This document shows, in pieces, positions 27,300 through 36,524 of a stretch of 64,000 nt of DNA (positions are counted from its first letter, which is position 1; every line of letters begins with the position of its first letter). The stretch comes from Lysinibacillus sp. SGAir0095 (lineage in GTDB: Bacteria > Bacillota > Bacilli > Bacillales_A > Planococcaceae), in assembly GCF_005491425.1 (NCBI RefSeq), contig NZ_CP028083.1:706001-770000 (forward strand). The letters are read 5' to 3'. The notes beneath the pieces are model-generated. The model saw nothing but the letters and a program-made list of their open reading frames with translations. It did no database searches and was not told where the DNA came from. A program made the position numbers and the translations under genes.

Positions 27300-28934
27300 A
27301 TGGATTGGCAGACGATGATTTTCCAATTTCTTGGAGGTCTAGGTTTATTCTTATTTGCAATTAAGTACATGGGGGATGGTCTTCAAAGAGCAGCTGGAGA
27401 CAGACTCCGCGAAATTTTAGATAGATTTACGACAAACCCGATAATGGGTGTATTAGTCGGGATTATTGTTACAATACTGATTCAATCGAGCTCGGGAACA
27501 ACAGTTATTACGGTTGGTCTTGTAAGTGCTGGATTCATGACATTACGTCAGGCGATTGGTGTCATTATGGGGGCCAATATTGGTACAACTGTAACGGCAT
27601 TTATTATTGGGTTTGATGTTGGAGCTTACTCTTATCCAATTATGGCTTTAGGTGCAGTACTACTATTCTTCTTTAAAAAAGATCGAATCCAAAATATTGG
27701 ACAAATTCTATTTGGATTTGCAGGTCTTTTCATCGGTCTCGAAATGATGGGCGATGGAATGAAACCTTTACGTGATTGGGAAGCATTTATTGATTTAACG
27801 GTTAGCTTCAGTGATCATCCAATCTTAGGAGTAGTTGCAGGGACAGTCTTTACCTTGATTGTTCAATCTTCATCTGCAACTGTAGGGATTTTACAAGGAC
27901 TTTATTCAGAAGGTTTAATTCCACTTGGTGGAGCACTACCAGTTCTATTTGGGGATAATATTGGTACAACCATTACAGCGGTATTGGCGGCATTGGCGGC
28001 TTCTGTAGCAGCTCGTCGTGCAGCGGCAGCACACGTAATTTTCAATGTTATAGGTACAATCATCTTCATGATTTTCTTGCCAGTATTTGTAAACTATGTC
28101 GAATGGATTTCTGGTGTTCTTGGACTTGAAGAGAAAATGCAAATTGCTTTTGCACACGGCACATTCAATATTATTAATACACTGATTCAATTACCGTTTG
28201 TTGGCTTATTAGCCCTTCTGGTAACGAAAATAGTTCCTGGTGAAGATGCTACAGTTGAATACGGAGCGAAATATTTAGATAAAACTTTAATTGGACAATC
28301 ACCATCGATTGCACTTGGACAAGCAAAAGAAGAAGTGGTTCGAATGGGCGAGTTTTCTGTAAAAGGACTTCAAGAGTCGATGGACTATCTATTTACCGGT
28401 GATAATAAGCATGCCAATATGACGGTTCAGCTAGAGGAAGCAATTAATAATCTAGACCGAGTGACAACGGATTACTTAGTTGAATTATCGAAGGAATCCT
28501 TATCAGAAAACGATTCTAAATTACATCATTCCCTATTCCAAAATATACGTGATATTGAACGAGTAGGAGATCACTTCGAAAATCTAGTTGAGTTAATTCA
28601 AGCAAAGGATTCCAATCGAGTGAAATTTAGTGAGGAAGCAACCGCGGAACTCAAAGAAATGTATGAATTAGTTTTAGATGCGGTAAGCTTATCAGTCCTT
28701 TCATTAGATAAACAAAGCAAAGACTTTGCTAGAGAAGTGTTGAGTAAAGAAGACCGTATTGATGAATTAGAAAGAGTTTTACGTAAGCGTCATATTCTTC
28801 GTTTAAATAAAGGGGAATGTTCAGGACAAGCAGGTATCATCTATGCAGACATTATTAGTAATTTAGAGCGTGTAGGTGATCATGCAGTAAATATTGCAGA
28901 ATCAATCTTAGAAGAAAATCATCCGTTGATGTAA
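27300..28934 (+). CDS. Na/Pi cotransporter family protein with PhoU-like domain (NptA type)
   Basis: The 544-residue protein has two inverted Na/Pi-cotransporter repeats, each with the QSSS motif (LIQSSSGTTVITVG and IVQSSSATVGILQG) and about eight membrane segments. The cytoplasmic PhoU-like helical domain spans about 340-535 and includes FQNIRDIERVGDHFENL and ISNLERVGDHAVNIAE. It should import phosphate with Na+, with the tail acting in regulation. The PhoP box upstream fits induction by phosphate starvation. GAAAGGGTG precedes the ATG. It is monocistronic. Confidence 0.92.
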   Translation: MDWQTMIFQFLGGLGLFLFAIKYMGDGLQRAAGDRLREILDRFTTNPIMGVLVGIIVTILIQSSSGTTVITVGLVSAGFMTLRQAIGVIMGANIGTTVTAFIIGFDVGAYSYPIMALGAVLLFFFKKDRIQNIGQILFGFAGLFIGLEMMGDGMKPLRDWEAFIDLTVSFSDHPILGVVAGTVFTLIVQSSSATVGILQGLYSEGLIPLGGALPVLFGDNIGTTITAVLAALAASVAARRAAAAHVIFNVIGTIIFMIFLPVFVNYVEWISGVLGLEEKMQIAFAHGTFNIINTLIQLPFVGLLALLVTKIVPGEDATVEYGAKYLDKTLIGQSPSIALGQAKEEVVRMGEFSVKGLQESMDYLFTGDNKHANMTVQLEEAINNLDRVTTDYLVELSKESLSENDSKLHHSLFQNIRDIERVGDHFENLVELIQAKDSNRVKFSEEATAELKEMYELVLDAVSLSVLSLDKQSKDFAREVLSKEDRIDELERVLRKRHILRLNKGECSGQAGIIYADIISNLERVGDHAVNIAESILEENHPLM

Positions 28935-28943
28935 TTTGAAAAT

Positions 28944-28974
28944 GTGCAAAGAGAAAATCTTTGCACGTTTTTTT
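28944..28974 (+). terminator. Terminator of the Na/Pi gene
   Basis: GTGCAAAGA and TCTTTGCAC form a perfect stem with a 5-base loop, then GTTTTTTTA. Confidence 0.9.
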
Positions 28975-29101
28975 ATTTGTCGTAAAGATTTTACGGATTT
29001 TATTTTATGAAAAAGTAATCAAACTATTTGTAGAAAATTACATATTAAATTAAAATAAGTTATATAATATGATTATTTTCCTATGAATAGGGTGAGTTTT
29101 G

Positions 29102-29662
29102 ATGAGAGTATCAGATATTCTTCTAAATAATGGTAATTTTGAGGAACGCAAACGTATATTGCAACGGAAAGAAGCAAATGACGCCTATAAAAAGAATGCG
29201 ATTTATACACAAGCTAAAAAGAATCCTATGCTCAAAGTGCTTGAAGATTTATTATCAGGAAAAACAGAACAAGAACTGTTTAAAAAGGACAATGGTATAT
29301 TAAGTGAAGAGAACGAGAAGAGTAACGCTAGCGCACTAAATGAAATGAATGTTGATATTAAATCTCAGGAAGAGACAGATATACTAACACAGCCCTCTGA
29401 AACAATACGGCAATCAGAAATTGAACTGGCTAGTGATGAAGAGGAACATGTGAACCGAATTTCTTCTATACAGTTTGAAGATTTCAATTCACCCGAGTGG
29501 GTAACTAAAACGGCAATGCCAACAAATTCCCTTACTAGTAGTTTTGAAAGTTTGCTCTTTGAGAAAACGTATACTAAAGCGATTTCAAGCTATACCTATC
29601 AAATGCTGATAGCAAAAAACAGTTTCCAGCTAGAGCAACCGAAATTTTCACTTATAGCTTAA
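29102..29662 (+). CDS. Hypothetical protein
   Basis: A 186-residue hydrophilic protein that I do not recognise. The first 70 residues are basic and helical (RKRILQRKEANDAYKKN). The middle (about 70-120) is acidic, rich in Glu, Ser and Asn, and probably disordered. The last 60 residues are more mixed and could fold. There is no signal peptide or membrane segment. GGGTGAG lies about 6 bases before ATG 29102; a TTG directly precedes it. A good terminator follows, which supports a real gene. Confidence 0.6.
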   Translation: MRVSDILLNNGNFEERKRILQRKEANDAYKKNAIYTQAKKNPMLKVLEDLLSGKTEQELFKKDNGILSEENEKSNASALNEMNVDIKSQEETDILTQPSETIRQSEIELASDEEEHVNRISSIQFEDFNSPEWVTKTAMPTNSLTSSFESLLFEKTYTKAISSYTYQMLIAKNSFQLEQPKFSLIA

Positions 29663-29667
29663 GATAG

Positions 29668-29702
29668 AGTTGTCTCATGAATGTTTGAGGCGACTTTTTT
29701 AT
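29668..29702 (+). terminator. Terminator of the hypothetical gene
   Basis: AGTTGTCTCA and TGAGGCGACT pair over 10 bp (including G-T pairs), followed by TTTTTTAT. Confidence 0.7.
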
Positions 29703-29739
29703 GTTCAAGCAAGTTGCTTAGATTTATTTTAAATGAAAA

Positions 29740-29772
29740 AAATCCCAAAAGTTTAGAACCTTTGGGATTTTA
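29740..29772 (-). terminator. Terminator of the TRAP operon
   Basis: AATCCCAAAAG and CTTTGGGATT arms; on the minus strand the hairpin is followed by a run of T, directly after the dctM stop codon. Confidence 0.88.
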
Positions 29773-29774
29773 GG

Positions 29775-31046
29775 TTATTTAAGACTTGGTATCCATAAAG
29801 AAAGAGCCGGAATATAAGTTAACAGCAGCAATACAATGATGGAAACAATTAGGAATGGCCATAGTGATTTAACTAATGAACCAATCGAAACTTTTGTAAT
29901 CGATGAAGCAATGAACAATCCTGAGCCTACAGGAGGAGTCAAAATCCCAATTGTTAAGTTAATACAGATAATAATCCCAAAGTGAATAGGATCTACATTG
30001 TATGCTGGCAACAAAGGCATAAAGATAGGAACCAAAATAACTAAAGCGGCAATTCCATCCATGAACATCCCGACAAATAGCAAGAAAATATTAACTAATA
30101 ATAAGAATACGATTGGGCTATCAGACAAACTAACCATCCAAGCAGCAATTTGTTGAGGCACCTGTTCAAAGGATAGCATCCATCCAAAGATATTGGCCAT
30201 TGCAATCAGAACTGTTATAACGGAAGTTGTGATGACCATTGAAGCAAAAATGCTAGGCAGTTCAGATAATTTTAATTCTCGATACACAAATAACCCGACA
30301 ACTAGTGCAACAACACTGGCAATTGCAGCAGATTCAGTTGCAGTAAACACCCCACTTAAAATCCCGACAATAATAATTACTGGTACCAAGAGGGCAGGGA
30401 TTACTTTAATAAAAGAATCTAATTTCTCTTTCATTGAAGTGCGTTCTTGCTTGGGCCATTGTTGTTTCATGCCGATAATCGCAATGATAACCATAAATGA
30501 AAAACCTAATAAAATTCCAGGAATAACTCCTGCCACAAACATTTCACCAATAGAAGCTCCAGAGCTAACTCCATAAATGATGAACATCATACTTGGCGGA
30601 ATAATTGGACCTAAAAGACCCGCTGCAGCTGTGATAGCAGTACTAAATTCCTTTGAATAACCTGATTTCTCCATCTCTGGAACCATTGTACGACTCATCA
30701 TCGCGATTTGTGCAGTTGCGGAACCGATAATGGCTGCTAGCATCATATTGGCGATGACGTTTACGTAAGCCAGCCCACCTAGGTAATGACCGAAAAATTG
30801 TTTCGCCACGTTTACAAGTCGTTTCGTAATCCCACCAGAATTCATTAGCTCACCTGCCAACATAAAGAGTGGAATTGCTAACAATCCGTAGTTCTCCATC
30901 CCTGAATATAATCTTTGAGGTACAGTTAATAGTAGCCCCATGTTGTCGGTTGCAAAAATATAAATAACTGTAGTCATTCCCAAAACATAGGCGATCGGAA
31001 CACCTAACAATAAGAGTACAGCAAAACAAATCAACGCAATTGTCAT
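29775..31046 (-). CDS. dctM: TRAP transporter large permease (DctM)
   Basis: The 423-residue protein has about 11-12 membrane segments and the DctM family landmarks MFIIYGVSSGASIGEMFVAG and the C-terminal TPPVGSGLFIASS. It is the ion-coupled translocation subunit that receives ligand from DctP. The start overlaps the dctQ end by 4 bp (ATGA), and GGAGGAAT lies upstream. The neighbouring gentisate genes suggest an aromatic acid as substrate (inference). Confidence 0.93.
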   Translation of the reverse strand: MTIALICFAVLLLLGVPIAYVLGMTTVIYIFATDNMGLLLTVPQRLYSGMENYGLLAIPLFMLAGELMNSGGITKRLVNVAKQFFGHYLGGLAYVNVIANMMLAAIIGSATAQIAMMSRTMVPEMEKSGYSKEFSTAITAAAGLLGPIIPPSMMFIIYGVSSGASIGEMFVAGVIPGILLGFSFMVIIAIIGMKQQWPKQERTSMKEKLDSFIKVIPALLVPVIIIVGILSGVFTATESAAIASVVALVVGLFVYRELKLSELPSIFASMVITTSVITVLIAMANIFGWMLSFEQVPQQIAAWMVSLSDSPIVFLLLVNIFLLFVGMFMDGIAALVILVPIFMPLLPAYNVDPIHFGIIICINLTIGILTPPVGSGLFIASSITKVSIGSLVKSLWPFLIVSIIVLLLLTYIPALSLWIPSLK

Positions 31047-31543
31047 TGTAAGGATTCCTCCTGTTCACTATCACTAAAATCTATAATTATATTTGCAAGT
31101 ACGTGAAACACGGAGAAAACAAAACTAACCGGAATACTAAAATAGAAATAGATTTTAGGGATATTCATCGCTGTTGACGTTTGCACCAGTATGCTTGGCA
31201 TACTAATCCAGACAATCGCGAGATATAAAATGTAGGCGACGAATACTAAAAGAATAATATGGCTTAAGGCTTGTACATATTTTTTATATTTAATAGGAAC
31301 TAAGTCTGTCAAAATCGTAATAGATGGAGAAGCTTTTTCCTTAAGAGATAAACTTCCTCCAATAAAGGTGATCCAAATTAAACAGAAAATGGCTAACTCA
31401 TCTGACCAAAATAGGGGAGATTTCAATACATACCGGAAAAATACTCCTGCTGCCAGTGAAACAAGTAATCCGATTGCCAATAGAATGGCTAATAATTTTT
31501 CTATACTAAAAACGATATTATTTATTTTTTTTACTATCTTCAA
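31043..31543 (-). CDS. dctQ: TRAP transporter small permease (DctQ)
   Basis: The 166-residue protein has four membrane helices and the DctQ pattern, including FWSDELAIFCLIWITFIGGSLSLKEKA in the second and third helices. It pairs with DctM. It starts at TTG, with AAGGTGAT 6 bases upstream. It lies 129 bp downstream of dctP, with a hairpin in between. Confidence 0.88.
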   Translation of the reverse strand: MKIVKKINNIVFSIEKLLAILLAIGLLVSLAAGVFFRYVLKSPLFWSDELAIFCLIWITFIGGSLSLKEKASPSITILTDLVPIKYKKYVQALSHIILLVFVAYILYLAIVWISMPSILVQTSTAMNIPKIYFYFSIPVSFVFSVFHVLANIIIDFSDSEQEESLQ

Positions 31544-31603
31544 AAGATCACCTTCTAACTTGTAGAGTATGTAAAATTAAGTGCGTTACTAATAATAAGT
31601 AAA

Positions 31604-31641
31604 GGGGACTTTTCTATCTTAATAAGATAAGAGAAAGTCCC
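31604..31641 (-). terminator. Intercistronic hairpin dctP-dctQ (attenuator or mRNA stabiliser)
   Basis: GGGACTTTTC and GAGAAAGTCCC arms with an inner ATCTTA/AGATA extension make a long stem. On the minus strand no good T-run follows, so partial termination or 3'-end protection of the dctP message is more likely than a full stop. Confidence 0.5.
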
Positions 31642-31672
31642 GTTTTTATTTATACTTAAGCTAAGAAAAATT

Positions 31673-32722
31673 TTATTTACTATCAGCAGCTTCGATAAAT
31701 GATTTGATAATGTCTGATTTATTCGAAAACTCTTCGCGTACTTGATCAGTAACTTCTTGGAATTCTGCAGTGTCAATCTGTTCTAGGACTTCCACACCTG
31801 CAGTTTTTAATGTCTCTAGGTTAGAAGCTTCACGTTTGACTGCTTCTTCCACACCCCAATCAACAGCAGTTTTCATCGCTTGTTTTACAATTTCTTGATC
31901 TTCAGGTGATAATTCATCGTAAATTTTTTGACTCATGACAATTACTGTAGGGAATGTCATTTGATTTGTAAGTGTTAAATATTTTGCGTTTTCATAGTAT
32001 TTTTCTGTAACTAATGCATCCAAGTCAATATCAATTCCATCGATAACACCAGTTTGTAGAGAAGTATATACTTCTGTTAAAGGCATTGCTGTAGGGCCAG
32101 CTCCAACTTTTTCCCAATAAGATTGCATTGCTGGGCTACCAATGATTCGAATTTTTTTCCCTTTTAAATCAGCAGGTGTTTCAGCAAAGCCATCCTTCAT
32201 CAGAACATGGCGGTTACCTGCAAATGCAAAGTCAAGTCCAAGCAAACCTTGAGAGCTTAATGATTCCAGCATTTGTTTCGCTTCTTCCGAATCACGCATA
32301 GCAACTGCTTCTTCTAGGTTGCTGAATAGATATGGCATAAACCATCCATTTAATGAATCTTCACGTGTACTCATATAGGCATTTGTCATAAATCCAAAAT
32401 CAATAGCGCCTGTTTCAATTTGCTGAACCATATCTGCTTCCGCCCCAAGTTGAGAAGCAGGGTAGATTTCAACATTTAGTCTTCCGTCTGAAAGATTCGA
32501 TAATTCTTCCCCAAACTTTTTCGCTGTAGCATTCCAAACGTGAGACTCTTGTACAACGTGAGCAACTTTAAATGTACGTGTATTTCCTTCACTTGAACTA
32601 TCACTTGAACTATCACTTGAACCACCAGCAGCTGTTGTTGAATCAGTACTTTCAACACATGCACTAAGCACAACGGCTAGAATTGATAGCGTTAACAATA
32701 ACCAATACTTTTTAACTTTCAT
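31673..32722 (-). CDS. dctP: TRAP transporter substrate-binding protein (DctP), lipoprotein
   Basis: The 349-residue precursor has a lipoprotein signal ending VVLSACVES (Cys22 lipidated), a Ser-rich linker and the DctP fold. Family features are NVEIYPASQLGAEADMVQQIETGAIDFGFM and the ligand-site block GKKIRIIGSPAMQSYWEKVGAGPTAMPLTEVYTSLQTGVIDGID, where the Arg of IRIIG binds the ligand carboxylate. It captures the substrate outside the membrane for DctQM. GAGGGGGAAA precedes the ATG. It heads the dctPQM operon in the gentisate cluster. Confidence 0.92.
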   Translation of the reverse strand: MKVKKYWLLLTLSILAVVLSACVESTDSTTAAGGSSDSSSDSSSEGNTRTFKVAHVVQESHVWNATAKKFGEELSNLSDGRLNVEIYPASQLGAEADMVQQIETGAIDFGFMTNAYMSTREDSLNGWFMPYLFSNLEEAVAMRDSEEAKQMLESLSSQGLLGLDFAFAGNRHVLMKDGFAETPADLKGKKIRIIGSPAMQSYWEKVGAGPTAMPLTEVYTSLQTGVIDGIDIDLDALVTEKYYENAKYLTLTNQMTFPTVIVMSQKIYDELSPEDQEIVKQAMKTAVDWGVEEAVKREASNLETLKTAGVEVLEQIDTAEFQEVTDQVREEFSNKSDIIKSFIEAADSK

Positions 32723-32916
32723 AGAATTTCCCCCTCAAATAATCCCTTTATATATTAAGGCTGTTCGTAGCAAGATAACTATATCTATTACAGCGTGTTA
32801 TAGAATAATAGTTTAGCAAGCATACTTAGTTACCTAAATACCATGAAAAAAGTGTTAAACCCCCGAATTAACTCTTTTGAGATAGTGTTAAAATTATTGT
32901 GGAAAAAAGCGTTTTC

Positions 32917-32939
32917 ATTTTCAGATAATCGAAATTATC
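32917..32939. promoter_or_regulatory. Candidate operator upstream of dctP
   Basis: ATTTTCAGATAATC (32917-32930) overlaps the perfect dyad GATAAT-CGAA-ATTATC (32924-32939). Its complement reads ATTATCTGAAAAT, shared with sites before the hydrolase and DinB genes of this cluster. The rest of the 32723-33093 gap holds AT-rich sequence with no gene. Confidence 0.45.
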
Positions 32940-33093
32940 GTAATAGTGAAATCTATACACTTATAATATAAAAATAGACGCAAAATTGTCAAATAGTTTT
33001 TAATAAATAGAATATTAATAATAACCAATGTATTTATGAAACGTTTTTACTCTGGTTATTTCCATATATCAGTAATGACCTTTTCAAAATAAG

Positions 33094-33130
33094 AAGGGTG
33101 GAATTTGGAGATGCTCCCAAATTCTACCCT
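33094..33130 (-). terminator. Terminator of the gentisate dioxygenase transcript
   Basis: AGGGTAGAATTTGGGAG and CTCCAAATTCCACCCT pair over 16 bp on the minus strand, followed by TCTTATTTT. Confidence 0.78.
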
Positions 33131-33159
33131 AGATTTATAGAATAATAATATTGTTATTA

Positions 33160-34284
33160 TTACCGGAACGCAGCTTTAAATTCTCCAGTAATCGTTTGGT
33201 AACCATTATTTGATTCATAAGCTTGTTCTTGTTCTAATTCAAAACGATCCATGATTGGAATATCGTTTACTGAGAATAGGTAAGAGTCCTCGGAAGCAAC
33301 ATGTTCATACCAAGCCCAGTTTGGCACTACGAAGTAATCGCCTTTTTTCCAATCAAAACGGACACCGTTAATTACTGAGTAACCAGATCCTTTATGAATG
33401 TGGTAAACAGTAGAGTGTGTATGGCGCAGTGCTTTTGTATGGAAATTCTTTGGTAAATGCTGCATTCTAGTACCTAAAGTAGGGTTAGCAGATTTTCCTG
33501 TAGATGGATTGATATATTCTACTGCAAATCCGTGATGTGGATCTGGATCAAACTCCATTAAGCCTTTTATTCCTTCCACTGTACGATCCCACTTATAGTT
33601 TGCAAGTGGGGCAACAATGTATTTATCATCCCCAACAGGACGGACCATACCACCGCGGTACCGTTTTTCACTGAAATTATCCGGGATATTTGGTTGTTGT
33701 AAACCGTCAGCATATGGCTCAAAGAATGTACCACCAATTGAATAGATCGTTGGAATATCTAAAGCATCCATCCAAAGCATAGGTTCTGTTCCTACATGTT
33801 CATGACCATGCCATAAGTTTTTTGGCGTGATTAAGAAATCACCTTCCTCCATGAAAATGCGTTCACCTTGAACAATTGTGTAAGCTCCTGTTCCTTCAGA
33901 AATGAAACGAAGGGCACTTTGAGAATGGCGATGGGATGGTGCTTTCTCTCCAGGCTGCAGCATTTGAACAGCTGCGTAGATTGTTTGTGTTGTAGATGCC
34001 CATCCCCAAGGCTTACGATAAGTTAAACCAGGATTTTGGAAGTAAATGGCACGTCGTTCGCCACCACGTTCAGGCGTGAAGATTTGTGCAGCTTCTCCCA
34101 TTTTCTTTTTAATCAACTCATCGCTCCAAAGGTAGGCTTCTGCATGGGGTTTTGGTGTATGGTTCATAATTTCGGGAATGGCTTCCCAAAGAGGTCCTAA
34201 GTTATATTGTTGAATGTCTTTCGTGTAATCGGTTACAATTGAACTTTTCATAAATTCTTTAACTTCTTGACTTACTTCTGCCAT
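33160..34284 (-). CDS. Gentisate 1,2-dioxygenase (bicupin)
   Basis: The 374-residue protein has two cupin domains (about 95-190 and 270-350). The first holds the metal site PSHRHSQSALRF (His118, His120) and LWHGHEHVG (His159 region). The second has HTHSTVYHIHKGSGYSVI. The enzyme inserts O2 into gentisate, opening the ring to maleylpyruvate, with Fe(II). Length is usual for the family (about 340-375). The FAA hydrolase gene lies 82 bp upstream on the same strand. AAAGGGGAAT precedes the ATG. Salicylate or 1-hydroxy-2-naphthoate dioxygenase are related alternatives; the neighbouring 3-hydroxybenzoate hydroxylase favours gentisate. Confidence 0.88.
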   Translation of the reverse strand: MAEVSQEVKEFMKSSIVTDYTKDIQQYNLGPLWEAIPEIMNHTPKPHAEAYLWSDELIKKKMGEAAQIFTPERGGERRAIYFQNPGLTYRKPWGWASTTQTIYAAVQMLQPGEKAPSHRHSQSALRFISEGTGAYTIVQGERIFMEEGDFLITPKNLWHGHEHVGTEPMLWMDALDIPTIYSIGGTFFEPYADGLQQPNIPDNFSEKRYRGGMVRPVGDDKYIVAPLANYKWDRTVEGIKGLMEFDPDPHHGFAVEYINPSTGKSANPTLGTRMQHLPKNFHTKALRHTHSTVYHIHKGSGYSVINGVRFDWKKGDYFVVPNWAWYEHVASEDSYLFSVNDIPIMDRFELEQEQAYESNNGYQTITGEFKAAFR

Positions 34285-34325
34285 ATTGCATTCCCCTTTA
34301 CAATTAATATTTTATAGTAAGAGGG

Positions 34326-34345
34326 GAGTAGTGAATCCACTACTC
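34326..34345 (-). other. Perfect hairpin between the hydrolase and dioxygenase genes
   Basis: GAGTAGTG-AATC-CACTACTC is an 8-bp stem with a 4-base loop and no T-run. It may mark an RNA processing or stability site inside the operon. Confidence 0.45.
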
Positions 34346-34366
34346 GTGCCCTCCATCCCCTAAGCT

Positions 34367-35317
34367 TTAAACCGTAGCTACCACTTCAGTAGCTCTTACT
34401 CTATTTTCAAGCACGCCAACTTTATCGATTTCAATCGACACAACGTCGCCATCCTTTAAGAATTGTTGGGGTTTCATTGCAAACCCAACACCACCAGGAG
34501 TACCTGTTAGTACAACATCACCTGGCTCTAAAGTCATTAGATTTGATAGGAAGGAAACTAGTTTCTTAACATCAAAAACTAGATTTGAAGTATTTGTTTT
34601 TTGACGAACTTCACCATTTACTTTCAATACAACATCTAATCCTGATGGATCCTGCAATTCATCGGAAGTCACTAAGTAAGGTCCCATCGGTGCAGTTCCA
34701 TCAATTGTTTTACCTTGCAACCACTGAAGCGTGCGACGTTGAATATCACGGTATGTTACGTCGTTCGTAATCGTGTATCCTGCAACATAATCAAGTGCCT
34801 CTTCCTCAGAAACGTTGCGTGCTTGTTTTCCAATAACAAATGTAAATTCAGCTTCATAGTCTAGTTGATCTGAGATTGGATAGAATGGGATATCATCCTC
34901 TGGTCCGATAATTGTGTTCGCAAATTTTGCAAAAATGACAGGATTCGAAGGAAGTTCACGACCCATTTCTAATATGTGCTCACGGTAGTTATGACCGACA
35001 CAAATAATTTTTCCCGGGTTTTGAACGGGCGCTTCAACCTTCACTTCGTCTATTGTATAAACGCTTTTTTTATCAAAGCTATCCGGATTTGCTAGAATGA
35101 AATCGATTGCATTTTGAGCTAACTGAAGAGATTCTTTTCCCCCTTGGTATAATTCGTCTGCCGTTGCAGGGACGAATGCGTGAGCAATTTCTTCATAGCG
35201 ATATTTACCTTCTGTTTTTAGCTGTGCTTGGTAAGCATAATTTAAGTCGATTACTTTATCTCCAACAATTGCACCTGCTCTTGTATGTCCTGCTGATGTG
35301 AAGTTGATAAGTTTCAT
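34367..35317 (-). CDS. Fumarylacetoacetate hydrolase family protein (fumaryl-/maleylpyruvate hydrolase)
   Basis: The 316-residue protein has the FAH catalytic domain from about residue 100 on. ICVGHNYREH carries the active-site His. DYEAEFTFVIGKQARNV carries the Glu metal ligand, followed by NDVTYRDIQRRTLQWLQGKTIDGTAPMGPYL and LTGTPGGVGFA. Family members hydrolyse C-C bonds of acylpyruvates. In the gentisate route this step splits fumarylpyruvate, or maleylpyruvate directly, into pyruvate plus fumarate or maleate. ATG 35317 has AGGGGGATT upstream, preferred over an earlier in-frame ATG. It is the first gene of a two-gene transcript with the dioxygenase. Confidence 0.88.
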   Translation of the reverse strand: MKLINFTSAGHTRAGAIVGDKVIDLNYAYQAQLKTEGKYRYEEIAHAFVPATADELYQGGKESLQLAQNAIDFILANPDSFDKKSVYTIDEVKVEAPVQNPGKIICVGHNYREHILEMGRELPSNPVIFAKFANTIIGPEDDIPFYPISDQLDYEAEFTFVIGKQARNVSEEEALDYVAGYTITNDVTYRDIQRRTLQWLQGKTIDGTAPMGPYLVTSDELQDPSGLDVVLKVNGEVRQKTNTSNLVFDVKKLVSFLSNLMTLEPGDVVLTGTPGGVGFAMKPQQFLKDGDVVSIEIDKVGVLENRVRATEVVATV

Positions 35318-35412
35318 AATAATCCCCCTAATAATATATTCTCGGATGATGAACAAAGTTCACTATTTATAAAAAGATTAATATCTTCCCGAAAAAATGT
35401 CAATGTTATTTA

Positions 35413-35454
35413 TTTTCAGATAACTCGAAATGTACTCAGGAACCTATCTGAAAA
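35413..35454. promoter_or_regulatory. Inverted-repeat operator candidate upstream of the hydrolase-dioxygenase operon
   Basis: TTTTCAGATA (35413-35422) and TATCTGAAAA (35445-35454) are perfect 10-bp inverted arms with centres 32 bp, about three helical turns, apart. They lie about 100-140 bp before the hydrolase start and share their core with the dctP and DinB upstream sites. Confidence 0.55.
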
Positions 35455-35514
35455 TCTACTTTTATAGTTAATATAGCTCGTCTGTTTAGAAATCAAGATT
35501 TTTATAAGGGGTAG

Positions 35515-36273
35515 TTAATTTGGATAGCCATAGTACTCTGAAACTTGCCTTGAAATATCTAGTACGAGTTGACCTATTGAATGATCTGCTGTTTTTGGGA
35601 CAATTTCTGTATAGCCAACAACGGTAATCGCACCTATCAGTTCTTTATTAAAATTTAAAATGGGAACACTGAAGCTCGAAACATGTTCGACTAATGGTTC
35701 GATTTTAGTGGCAAAAAATGATTTTTTAGCATTTTCTTTTTCAGTTTCATACATTTGAAGCTCATCATTATTGAGATTTGATACTTCATTTTCCACCCAT
35801 TCCTTTACTTGTGAGTTTAAAAAAGCAGAATAAATAATTCCGGTTGAAGAGGAAAGGGGTAATGTTGTACCAATTTGTGCCCCTATATTGATGCCGTAAT
35901 CAGCACTTGAAATATACGTAATGAGTGGTCCGTTTACAGATGGGATGGCAAGTAGGGCGGTCAATTTTGTGTTGTCATTAATTTTTTTTAAGTAAGGAAT
36001 GACAAGCTCGATAATGGATGATTGACCTAGAGCGACATTTCCCAGCTGGATTAATTTTTGACCTAATGAGTAGGTATTCGTTACTGGATTCCGATGAACC
36101 ACTCCGAATTCACATAGTGTTGAGAGGTATTTATATAAATTACTCTTGGTCATGGAAGTACTATTTTGAATGTCCGTAAATTTTAAAGGCTCTTTATGTT
36201 CAGCTAAAACGTCTAAAATGTTGAGTCCAACTTGTAAAGATTGAATTACAGATACCTTATTTTTTGTTGTCAT
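35515..36273 (-). CDS. IclR family transcriptional regulator (first copy)
   Basis: The 252-residue protein has an N-terminal winged helix (about 10-75; LKFTDIQNSTSMTKSNLYKYLSTL) and a C-terminal GAF-like effector domain with GINIGAQIGTTLPLSSSTGIIYSAFL and HVSSFSVPILNFNKELIGAITVVGYTE. IclR proteins control aromatic catabolism and bind pathway acids. It is divergent from the monooxygenase gene and closely similar to the second IclR gene at 37812-38570. AGGAGG precedes the ATG. Confidence 0.9.
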   Translation of the reverse strand: MTTKNKVSVIQSLQVGLNILDVLAEHKEPLKFTDIQNSTSMTKSNLYKYLSTLCEFGVVHRNPVTNTYSLGQKLIQLGNVALGQSSIIELVIPYLKKINDNTKLTALLAIPSVNGPLITYISSADYGINIGAQIGTTLPLSSSTGIIYSAFLNSQVKEWVENEVSNLNNDELQMYETEKENAKKSFFATKIEPLVEHVSSFSVPILNFNKELIGAITVVGYTEIVPKTADHSIGQLVLDISRQVSEYYGYPN

Positions 36274-36524
36274 GATAATCCTCCTAAAAATGCCTAATCA
36301 ATTGATTCTCTTTATCTCCAATAATCAATAACCAAATAAGCTCTCATTTCAAAATCACGTTTCCTACGTTAGTTCGCTATTATAACAAAATTAAACCTTA
36401 ACCGAAATTTCTAAATTTTTTAAAATTTTTGTATTGACGTAATGATGAAAAGTGTTATAAATTTCTATTAATGAGAACACGGTTCTCTATTTGTGGAATT
36501 AGAATGGAAGAGGGGGAAAAGAAT

